Below are positions 1-4,957 of a stretch of 5,279 bases of DNA, piece by piece. The translations under genes were made by a program, and so were the position numbers. Origin of the DNA: an uncultured Pseudomonadota bacterium (GTDB lineage Bacteria; Myxococcota_A; UBA796; CAJQPC01); the NCBI GenBank assembly GCA_937915955.1, contig CALGIB010000314.1:1-5279 (forward strand), read 5' to 3'. Below the pieces are notes generated by a model. That model made no database searches, was not told the DNA's origin, and was given only the letters and a program-made list of their open reading frames with translations. How positions within the stretch are numbered: position 1 is the first letter of the stretch; each line of letters opens with the position of its first letter.

Positions 1-2
1 GC

Positions 3-455
3 ATGTTGCGCCGGGCCTTCACCCTCGTCGAACTGATGATCGTGGTCGCGATCATCGGCGTGCTGGCGTCCATCGCCGTTCCGAACTTCTTGGAGATGCA
101 GTACAAGGCCAAGCGCCAGGAGGCCTTCGTCAACATCGACGGGATCAACACAACCCAGGTGGCCTACCACGCGGCGAACGATGAGTTCCTCACGACGGAC
201 ACCGGCCCTGGCACTCCCCTCGGAAAGAAGCAGCGCCCCTGGGACTCCAGCCTCGCGAACTGGAATCTGCTCGGGTACGCGCCCGACGGCGCGGTTCGCT
301 GCAACTACAAGACGACGGTCTTCGGTGGGGGCGACTGGTTCAGGACCGACGCCACCTGCGACATCGATGACGACAACCAGACCATGATCGTGCGTTATCG
401 CAGCGAGCTCTCCAGCACGCCGGGCTGGGACGACCTCTACCCCGAGCGCTACTGA
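3..455 (+). CDS. type IV prepilin-like protein (pilin/pseudopilin)
   Basis: This is probably a secreted subunit assembled into a type IV pilus or pseudopilus after cleavage by a prepilin peptidase at the inner membrane. The 150-residue product opens with a five-residue leader (MLRRA) and the class III signature FTLVELMIVVAIIGVL, with the conserved Glu at mature position 5 (E10) and a hydrophobic helix to about residue 27. The rest is a small globular domain with two cysteines, C100 and C119, that could form a C-terminal disulfide loop. An acidic stretch, CDIDDDN at 119-125, follows and might bind calcium. The residue before the cleavage site is Ala rather than the usual Gly. Only two bases precede the ATG, so a slightly earlier start and the promoter cannot be judged. 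The next gene starts 1 nt after the stop, which suggests translational coupling. The fold family is clear; whether it is a major or minor pilin is not. Confidence 0.9.
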   Translation: MLRRAFTLVELMIVVAIIGVLASIAVPNFLEMQYKAKRQEAFVNIDGINTTQVAYHAANDEFLTTDTGPGTPLGKKQRPWDSSLANWNLLGYAPDGAVRCNYKTTVFGGGDWFRTDATCDIDDDNQTMIVRYRSELSSTPGWDDLYPERY

Positions 456-456
456 G

Positions 457-831
457 ATGATCGAGGCGGAGAGGAGGGCGCGCCACCAGGCACGCATGGC
501 CGCCAGGCGCCGGCAGCAGCTGTTCGCCGCGGGTGGGTTCATGGTCGCGCTCGCCGTCATCGTGCTGGCGGTCCGGGGGCTCGGGGCCCGTGGCGGGGCC
601 GAGTCCGAGCACGAGGACCTGAGCCAGAGGTTCGAGGAGGTCGGCCGCTTTCTGGAGGTGCACCTGATCTCGGGCAGCGTGGTGGCGACCGTCGATCCCG
701 GGGGCGTCGAGGATCCCGGCGGGGCATGCCGGGCCCTGCTGGTGCGGCTGGAGGACGAACTCGACCCCGGGGGCACCGTCACGCTCTTCGATGTCGAAGG
801 GCGGACGCTGGCAGACTGCGGCGGGGAGTAG
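457..831 (+). CDS. small single-pass membrane protein, unknown function
   Basis: I do not recognise a family for this 124-residue protein. Residues 1-22 are very basic (many Arg), followed by one transmembrane helix at about 23-44, so the basic end should be cytoplasmic and residues 45-124 periplasmic by the positive-inside rule. The outer part begins with a probable short helix (about 52-70) and then a beta-like region with three DPGG motifs at 80-83, 86-89 and 103-106. Cysteines C91 and C121 could pair. The ATG lies 1 nt after the prepilin stop without a clear Shine-Dalgarno, so translation is probably by re-initiation. Codon use (G/C in third positions) matches the neighbours. A role with the pilin-like protein upstream is possible but rests on adjacency only. 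Confidence 0.75.
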   Translation: MIEAERRARHQARMAARRRQQLFAAGGFMVALAVIVLAVRGLGARGGAESEHEDLSQRFEEVGRFLEVHLISGSVVATVDPGGVEDPGGACRALLVRLEDELDPGGTVTLFDVEGRTLADCGGE

Positions 832-834
832 ACT
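829..834 (+). promoter_or_regulatory. possible -10 element for a leaderless transcript
   Basis: TAGACT sits exactly 6 nt before the GTG of the gene at 841 and its first three bases are the stop codon of the gene before it. The same hexamer at the same distance precedes the ATG at 2788. It fits a TANNNT -10 box placing the transcription start at or next to the start codon. A GGGGAG at 823-828 is the only Shine-Dalgarno candidate and lies 12 nt away, farther than usual. No convincing -35 box is visible. Confidence 0.35.
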
Positions 835-840
835 TCGCCG

Positions 841-1755
841 GTGACGCCGACTCCCCACGCCGGCCAGGCCGAGACCCTTCGGGTCCGGGTGCAGGTCATC
901 GACGTGCAGAGTCAGACCTTGGATCTGACGCTGCCGGCCTACCTGCCCGCCCGTGATCTCACCCAGCGCATCGCGCGGGACGCGGGCCTCAACGCCTTCT
1001 GGCCCGACGGGCGCCGCCGACTCTACTGGCTGCGCGCCCGTGGTCGGCTCATGACCGACGAGGAGCGGTTGATGGACCTGGGCGTGGTGCCCAACGAGCT
1101 GGTCCACCTGCTCCCCGAGCCGCCGGCGGGCACTGGCGTGGTCGAGCGTGAGCCCGACTACCCGGAGACCCAGGGCTACGCGGCCCGTGGCACCGTCGCC
1201 GTGGTGCTGACCGTGTTCGCGGTGGTCTGTTGGTCGATCGGCTGGGGTCTGGCGCTCTCGGTCAGCCGCGGGCTGGTCGTCACCACCTTGCCGGGCTTCG
1301 GGCTGGGCGTCCTCTGCTGCTCCATGGCCCGGCACCTCTTCGGCGGCGAGGGATGGAAGGCTCGTGTCCCGGCCGTCGGCATGGCGATCGCCATCCTGTT
1401 GGTTTGCCTGGCGCTGCTGCTGCCGATCCTCATGGGCGAGGACCCCGGCGCCGTCTTCAGCGAGTCCATCTCGGGCCTGGTGACCGCGCTGGCCGGCGTG
1501 CTCTTCGCGTGGCTGGCGTGGTGGGGCGCGGTGGAGCCGCTGCAGAAGCTCGAGCCCCTCGAGGAGGTCCAGCAGGAGGTCTCCACCATCGTGGGCTGTG
1601 ACATCTGCGGGCAGGGGGCCGAGGCCCACGTCCGAACGAGCTGCCCCTACGGATGCGGCAAGACCTTCCATACGGGCTGCCTCGCCGCGCGCAAGGCCGT
1701 GTTCCGGGGCGAGGCCACGGACTGCGAGGTCTGTGGACAGAAGGTCCGGACGTGA
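841..1755 (+). CDS. membrane protein with N-terminal ubiquitin-like domain and C-terminal RING-like zinc domain
   Basis: The 304-residue product has three parts. Residues 12-93 read as a beta-grasp, ubiquitin/YukD-like domain: a beta hairpin (about 12-32), a helix (38-50), the strand around LYWLRARGRLM, then ERLMDLGVVPNELVHLLP, the typical end of such folds. No terminal Gly-Gly follows. Four hydrophobic helices lie at about 116-138, 144-162, 176-197 and 209-230, which would put both ends on the same, probably cytoplasmic, side. Residues 253-298 carry eight potential zinc ligands: C253, C256, C268, C272, H277, C280, C295 and C298. The core CGKTFHTGC resembles RING-H2 and the prokaryotic RING-type treble clefs. 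Such RING domains often act in protein binding or ubiquitin-type transfer, but no activity can be claimed here. The GTG start is chosen because the first in-frame ATG (codon 71) would remove most of the first domain. The gene overlaps the next by GTGA. Domain calls are by eye. Confidence 0.85.
   Translation: MTPTPHAGQAETLRVRVQVIDVQSQTLDLTLPAYLPARDLTQRIARDAGLNAFWPDGRRRLYWLRARGRLMTDEERLMDLGVVPNELVHLLPEPPAGTGVVEREPDYPETQGYAARGTVAVVLTVFAVVCWSIGWGLALSVSRGLVVTTLPGFGLGVLCCSMARHLFGGEGWKARVPAVGMAIAILLVCLALLLPILMGEDPGAVFSESISGLVTALAGVLFAWLAWWGAVEPLQKLEPLEEVQQEVSTIVGCDICGQGAEAHVRTSCPYGCGKTFHTGCLAARKAVFRGEATDCEVCGQKVRT
1739..1744 (+). promoter_or_regulatory. ribosome binding site fixing the rlpA-family start
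   Basis: AGAAGG lies 7 nt before the GTG at 1752, inside the last codons of the preceding gene. It supports the GTG that overlaps the upstream TGA over the in-frame ATG about 100 nt farther upstream. Confidence 0.55.
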
Positions 1756-2117
1756 TCGCGCTGCTGGTCGCCCTGGGCTGCGGTCCCAAGCACGTCGAGT
1801 CGGGTCAGGCCAGCTGGTACGGGGCCGAGCTGCGAGGCAACGCCACCGCCAGCGGCGAGGCCTTCCGCCCCGGGCTGCGTCGGACCGCCGCCCACAAGAC
1901 CCTGCCCTTCGGCACGGTCGTGATCGTCACGCGCACGGACACCGGCGCGCGCGTGCGCGTGGTGGTGAATGATCGCGGCCCCTACGTGAACGGGCGGATC
2001 ATCGACCTGAGCAAGAAGGCCGCTCGACGCCTGGACATGGTGGACGCGGGCGTGGCACCCGTCGAGGTCAGGGTCGTCGGCTGTCGACGCCAGCGCTACG
2101 ACACCGACTGCGACTGA
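1752..2117 (+). CDS. rlpA: RlpA-family lipoprotein (double-psi beta-barrel)
   Basis: RlpA proteins are envelope lipoproteins; some, such as that of Pseudomonas aeruginosa, are lytic transglycosylases that cut peptidoglycan glycan strands lacking stem peptides at the division septum. From the GTG the product is 121 residues. It begins with a very short hydrophobic signal ending in a lipobox-like ALGC, with C10 as the likely lipidated residue. The double-psi barrel follows at about 17-109, with GQASWYG, TASGEAF, TAAHKTLPFGT, NDRGPYVNGRIIDLS and an AARRLDM helix. The residues corresponding to those reported as important for catalysis are present: E36, H48 and D74. There is no C-terminal SPOR domain, so the usual targeting to denuded septal glycan is missing. 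C111 and C120 near the end could form a disulfide. The signal has no basic residue before its hydrophobic core, which is odd. The start overlaps the preceding stop (GTGA), implying coupled expression. The family call is firm; enzymatic activity is inferred. Confidence 0.9.
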   Translation: MIALLVALGCGPKHVESGQASWYGAELRGNATASGEAFRPGLRRTAAHKTLPFGTVVIVTRTDTGARVRVVVNDRGPYVNGRIIDLSKKAARRLDMVDAGVAPVEVRVVGCRRQRYDTDCD

Positions 2118-2127
2118 GGGGTCTCAG
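2114..2127. other. short inverted repeat spanning two convergent stop codons
   Basis: CTGAG and CTCAG form a 5-bp stem around a GGGT loop. The stop codon of the rlpA-family gene lies in one arm and that of the - strand gene in the other. There is no T-tract on either side, so this is at best a weak bidirectional terminator and may be chance. Confidence 0.25.
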
Positions 2128-2678
2128 CCGGCCAGGCGCACCGGCGGCTCCTCCGCCCGAATCCGGCAGGCCAGGGCGACGTGGAACAGGCCCATGCGGG
2201 CGTGGACCTCGTCGGCCAGGGACCAGCCGGGTCCCCAGGCGGGCCAGGCTCGCGTGACCTGAGCGATCTCCTCGCGCGCCTCCTCCAGCTTCGCCTGACG
2301 CAGGTAGCGCCGGGCGCGAAGCCAGCTCTCCATCGGGGGCGTGGTCTCGGGCGTGACCGGCAGCTGCAAGCCCAAGAGGGTGGCCACGACCATGAGGGCG
2401 GCCGGGCCCGGGCCCGGGGGCAGCAGGTCGCTGAGGATCTCGGCGCAGAGGGGCTCGGGGGTCCACAGCAGGTCGCTGGTCAGGCGCAGGTGGACCACCC
2501 CGTTGCGCGGCACGAGGTGCTGGACCGGTGCCGAGCTCATCCAGACGGCCCGGCGCGGCCCCTCGTGCGAGGGCCGCTTCGTACTGACCACGGCGAGGAG
2601 GTCGGGGAGCTCCTGGGCCAGCAGCTGCTGCAGCGCGCCCTCGGGGCCGTCGTCGATGATCAGCAAGCGCTCGCGCAT
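2124..2678 (-). CDS. TPR-like cytoplasmic protein, unknown function
   Basis: This 184-residue protein has no signal peptide or membrane helix, so it is probably cytoplasmic. The N-terminal part begins RLLIIDDGPEG, which superficially resembles the start of a receiver domain, but the later receiver motifs are absent. The middle (about 60-110) is hydrophobic and proline-rich, with a possible buried helix at 91-106. Residues 115-175 form a run of amphipathic helices (WLRARRYLRQAKLEEAREEI, then WSLADEVHARMGLFHVALAC) with the spacing and small residues of one or two TPR units, suggesting protein binding. The ATG at 2676-2678 is chosen because GAGGGA lies 5 nt upstream. The frame stays open for 56 codons farther upstream, but that part overlaps the divergent promoter region. 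It converges on the rlpA-family gene with 6 nt between stops. No specific role is proposed. Confidence 0.75.
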   Translation of the reverse strand: MRERLLIIDDGPEGALQQLLAQELPDLLAVVSTKRPSHEGPRRAVWMSSAPVQHLVPRNGVVHLRLTSDLLWTPEPLCAEILSDLLPPGPGPAALMVVATLLGLQLPVTPETTPPMESWLRARRYLRQAKLEEAREEIAQVTRAWPAWGPGWSLADEVHARMGLFHVALACRIRAEEPPVRLAG

Positions 2679-2683
2679 GGTCT

Positions 2684-2689
2684 TCCCTC
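2684..2689 (-). promoter_or_regulatory. ribosome binding site of the TPR-like gene
   Basis: On the - strand GAGGGA precedes the ATG (2678-2676) by 5 nt. It decides the start within a frame that is open much farther upstream. Confidence 0.6.
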
Positions 2690-2759
2690 GTTCTGACGTG
2701 GGGAATCGGGTGGGGCGAGGCCGCCTTGAGAAAACCTCGACGCTCCGCCGGAACAAGGC

Positions 2760-2772
2760 CCCCGGTCCGGGG
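2760..2772. promoter_or_regulatory. perfect inverted repeat, possible operator
   Basis: CCCCGG and CCGGGG flank a single T. The 13-bp palindrome ends 3 bp before the putative -10 TAGACT of the 2788 gene, a position where a bound repressor or activator would affect transcription. It is very GC-rich in a GC-rich genome, so chance cannot be dismissed. Confidence 0.3.
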
Positions 2773-2787
2773 TTATAGACTGCCGCC

Positions 2788-3363
2788 ATGACCCGACTCG
2801 CTCTCCTGATCGGCCTGCTCTGCGGGCCCGCCTTCGCCGCTACCAATGACGCGGGTGCGCTGCCCGGGCTCCTCGACGAGATGAGCTCCTACACCGAGCG
2901 CCAGGCCTGGGCCGGCGTGGAGCGCACCTACGAGAAGATGCTCGCCCTCGAGGAGGTCGAGATCCCCCGAGAGGTCCACCTCCAGGCTGCTCACTCCGCC
3001 CGCGCGCTGGGCCGGATGGACCTGGTCGTCCGTCGCCTCGAGCGCGCCCAGGAGATGGAGCGCACGGAGGAGGAGACCCGCTGGCTCAGCGAGATCAACG
3101 AGAGCTTCGCTTTCGTGGAGCTGCGCACGGTTCCGGCCCGCTCGATCGAGCTGGTCCCCGAGCTGATGCCCTTCCAGCCGGACGCGCGGCTGTCGGTGGA
3201 GATGGCGATCACCGCGCTGGCCGGCGACGGCGAGTTCATCGGCATGCTGCCGGTCGGGAACTACTCCCTGGGCGGCAAGGGCTTCGAGGTCATCGCTGGA
3301 ATCACGGCCCACGTGGAGCTCTCGACCAAGGAGCTCAAGGCCGAGAAGAAGCGCGAGAAGTAG
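2788..3363 (+). CDS. secreted helical-repeat protein with C-terminal beta domain
   Basis: The 191-residue product has a clean Sec signal peptide (MTRLALLIGLLCGPAFA, cleavage after AFA at residue 17), so it is probably periplasmic. Residues 22-105 are helical with TPR-like periodicity (YTERQAWAGVERTYEKMLAL, then HLQAAHSARALGRMDLVVRR), suggesting a protein-binding solenoid. Residues 106-180 turn to beta strands. The segment GMLPVGNYSLGGKGFEV resembles the end of PEGA or other small surface beta-sandwich domains. The C-terminus is a short charged tail rich in Lys and Glu. The OmpA/TSP3 gene follows 9 nt downstream, so the two are likely co-transcribed and may work together at the envelope. The start is supported by the signal peptide and by a possible leaderless promoter directly upstream. 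The exact family is not recognised and the domain names are provisional. Confidence 0.8.
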   Translation: MTRLALLIGLLCGPAFAATNDAGALPGLLDEMSSYTERQAWAGVERTYEKMLALEEVEIPREVHLQAAHSARALGRMDLVVRRLERAQEMERTEEETRWLSEINESFAFVELRTVPARSIELVPELMPFQPDARLSVEMAITALAGDGEFIGMLPVGNYSLGGKGFEVIAGITAHVELSTKELKAEKKREK

Positions 3364-3372
3364 GATTCGGGG

Positions 3373-4845
3373 ATGTTGACCCTGCTGCTGGCCTCCGCGC
3401 TCTCCGAACCCGCCCTCGCCCAGGGTCGCGGTCCCCAGGACCAGTTCGGAGTGACCGCCGCGGTCGCCGGCGGCTGGTACTTCACCGATGGCGCCGAGAA
3501 CCTGGGTGAGACCTGGGCCCTGAACGCGCGGCTCGGGTACAACCTGACCAAATACGTCATCGTCGAGGGCCAGACCGGCTACCACCAGGGCAAGACCCGG
3601 GCCTTCGACAACCGCTACGACGCGTTCAGCCCGCGCCTCGACCTGCTGGTCGTGCTCACGCCGGACCGCCGCCTCCAGCCCTTCCTCGCGGCGGGCGGCG
3701 GCGCCTTCTACGAGCGCGTCTCCCGCGATCCGAACACCTGGTCGACCGAGCCCATCGCCGACTCGGACATCGGCAACTACAAGAACCCCGACACCGACGC
3801 GCTGATCAACGCCGGCCCAGGGTTGCTGATCAAGCTGGCCGGCGCCATGAGCCTGCGCTTCGACGCGCGCTGGCTCATGACCATCGGCACGGAGCCGCAC
3901 GGCACCGAAGCCGACGACGTCTTCAACAACTGGGAGCTCACAGGCGGCTTCATGTTCCGCGCAGCCGACCGCCAGAAGGACCAGGACTACGACGGCATCC
4001 TCGACAAGGTCGACGACTGCCCCCTGGACCCCGAGGACTGGGACGGCTTCCAGGACGTCGATGGCTGCCCGGACTACGACAACGACCGAGACGGAGTGCT
4101 GGACGAGGACGACGACTGTCCGCTGGTCGCCGAGGACGAGGACGACTGGGAGGACGCCGACGGCTGCCCCGACGACGACAACGACAGCGACGGTCTAGTG
4201 GACTGGGAGGACGACTGCCCGCTCGAGCGCGAGGACCAGGACGGCTACCGCGACGGGGACGGCTGCCCGGACTACGACAACGACCAGGACGGCGTCCCGG
4301 ACCTCAGCGACAGCTGCCCGAACCACCCCGAGGACGTCGACGGCTGGGAGGACTCGGACGGCTGCGAGGATCCCGACAACGACCTCGACGGCATCGCGGA
4401 CCTGGTCGACGCCTGCGAGTTCGACCCGGAGTCCTACAACGGCTTCGAGGACGCGGACGGCTGCCCGGACGAGCTGCCGCCCGAGATCAAGCGCTTCACC
4501 GGCGTCATCCACGGCATCAACTTCGAGGTCGCCAGCGATCAGATCACCGTGGACAGCTACCGCCTGCTCAACGAAGCAGCGCAGGTGCTGCTCGACTTCC
4601 CCGACCTGACGATCGAGGTCCAGGGGCACACCGACAGCGACGGCAGCGACGAGTACAACTTCGACCTGTCGGACCGTCGCGCGGCCAGCGTGGTGCGCTA
4701 CCTGAGCGAGCAGGGCGTCGAGTCCTCGCGCCTGACCTGGATGGGCTACGGCGAGAGCCGCCCGCTGATGGACAACGGCTCGGCCGAGGCCAAGGCGATC
4801 AACCGTCGGGTCGAGTTCCGCGTCACCAACGCCCAAGCGGAGTAG
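3373..4845 (+). CDS. OmpA-family outer membrane protein with TSP3 calcium repeats
   Basis: This is probably an outer-membrane protein that anchors the membrane to peptidoglycan. The 490-residue product starts with a signal peptide (cleavage likely after ALA at residue 16). Residues about 24-198 alternate like an eight-stranded OmpA-type barrel (GVTAAVAGGWYFTDG, YVIVEGQTGYHQG, LQPFLAAGGGAFYE, closing GGFMFR). Residues 203-367 are five thrombospondin type 3 units of about 33 residues, about one-third Asp near the start, with DxDxDG calcium-binding loops and two cysteines per unit (C216 to C364). Residues 378-485 form the OmpA C-terminal domain (GHTDSDGSDEYNFDLSDRRA); D421 and R436 match the diaminopimelate-binding Asp and Arg of E. 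coli OmpA (D271 and R286). AGGA at 3362-3365, overlapping the upstream stop, is a good Shine-Dalgarno 7 nt from the ATG. Spacing is 9 nt from the secreted-protein gene, so expression is probably coupled. The belt likely forms a calcium-stiffened periplasmic linker. Confidence 0.93.
   Translation: MLTLLLASALSEPALAQGRGPQDQFGVTAAVAGGWYFTDGAENLGETWALNARLGYNLTKYVIVEGQTGYHQGKTRAFDNRYDAFSPRLDLLVVLTPDRRLQPFLAAGGGAFYERVSRDPNTWSTEPIADSDIGNYKNPDTDALINAGPGLLIKLAGAMSLRFDARWLMTIGTEPHGTEADDVFNNWELTGGFMFRAADRQKDQDYDGILDKVDDCPLDPEDWDGFQDVDGCPDYDNDRDGVLDEDDDCPLVAEDEDDWEDADGCPDDDNDSDGLVDWEDDCPLEREDQDGYRDGDGCPDYDNDQDGVPDLSDSCPNHPEDVDGWEDSDGCEDPDNDLDGIADLVDACEFDPESYNGFEDADGCPDELPPEIKRFTGVIHGINFEVASDQITVDSYRLLNEAAQVLLDFPDLTIEVQGHTDSDGSDEYNFDLSDRRAASVVRYLSEQGVESSRLTWMGYGESRPLMDNGSAEAKAINRRVEFRVTNAQAE
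3979..4473 (+). repeat. TSP3-encoding tandem repeat, five units of about 99 bp
   Basis: The units begin at roughly 3979, 4084, 4183, 4282 and 4381. They share the frame DxDGxxDxxDDCPxxxED followed by DGxxDxDGCPDxDN. Protein spacing is very regular: the ten cysteines alternate at 16 and 17 residues. At DNA level a 24-nt stretch at 4063-4086 recurs exactly at 4261-4284, 198 bp (two units) away, which suggests duplication in blocks of two units. Confidence 0.85.
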
Positions 4846-4849
4846 CGGC

Positions 4850-4957
4850 TCAGTAGATCGGCTCGTGGGTCACCAGGTCGACCGCCGCCGCGCCCGGCGC
4901 GCTGGAGTAGGGCTCCAGGCTGCCGTCCGCGCCGCGGGCCAGGCTGTCGCGGCGGTG
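4850..4957 (-). other. coding-like in-frame continuation after the bpt-family stop
   Basis: Directly after the TGA at 4960-4958 the same - strand frame stays open for 35 codons to a second TGA (4852-4850). The 35 codons all end in G or C, while first and second positions are about 77% and 57% G+C by hand count. That periodicity is typical of real genes here and unlike spacer DNA. The predicted residues run HRRDSLARGADG through to DLVTHEPIY. No ATG, GTG or TTG occurs until near the end, so it is not a separate gene. It is best read as the original C-terminal tail of the transferase, cut off by a stop. Alternatives are a sequencing error or stop readthrough. Confidence 0.5.
4930..4954 (-). other. 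GC-rich stem-loop just downstream of the in-frame TGA
   Basis: CGCCGCG and CGCGGCG pair as a perfect 7-bp stem around an 11-nt loop, starting 3 nt after the TGA when read on the - strand. It has no U-tract, so a standard intrinsic terminator is unlikely. It could be chance in GC-rich sequence or could affect decoding of the stop. Confidence 0.3.

Larger units (their letters stand above)
2679..2787. promoter_or_regulatory. divergent intergenic promoter region
   Basis: The 109 nt between the two divergent starts must hold signals for both genes. On the + side, TAGACT (2776-2781) lies 6 nt before the ATG at 2788, and no Shine-Dalgarno is present, as expected for a leaderless mRNA. On the - strand, TATAAC (2777-2772) overlaps the same AT-rich patch and could be a -10 box for the TPR-like gene. 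A GC-rich palindrome is immediately adjacent. No good -35 box is visible for either direction. Confidence 0.5.

Noticed and set aside
340..1671. 443-codon open frame on the - strand
   Set aside because: It lies opposite three genes with clear domains and translates to low-complexity, Arg/Gly/His/Gln-rich sequence; long antisense frames are expected at this GC content.
1653..1751. Longer start for the rlpA-family gene at the ATG at 1653
   Set aside because: The added 33 residues overlap the zinc-domain codons of the previous gene and would bury the lipoprotein signal; the GTG at 1752 has a well-placed AGAAGG.
1944..1960. Alternating purine-pyrimidine run, possible Z-DNA
   Set aside because: It lies in conserved rlpA-family codons and is explained by codon use in GC-rich DNA.
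2750..2754. GGAAC as an ECF sigma -35 box
   Set aside because: The distance to TAGACT (21 nt) is too long and no matching ECF -10 motif is present.
2181..2778. Two + strand frames opposite the TPR-like gene
   Set aside because: The - strand frame has a Shine-Dalgarno, G/C third positions and helical-repeat character; the + strand translations are low complexity.
2679..2846. Longer start for the TPR-like gene
   Set aside because: It would overlap the signal-peptide codons of the divergent gene and cross the promoter region, and the extra residues look non-coding.
2773..3900. 375-codon open frame on the - strand
   Set aside because: Antisense to a gene with a signal peptide and to the OmpA barrel; no recognisable domain in the translation.
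4195..4836. 213-codon - strand frame, Val/Ala/Asp-rich
   Set aside because: It is the mirror of the Asp-rich TSP3 repeat and the OmpA domain, both well supported on the + strand.
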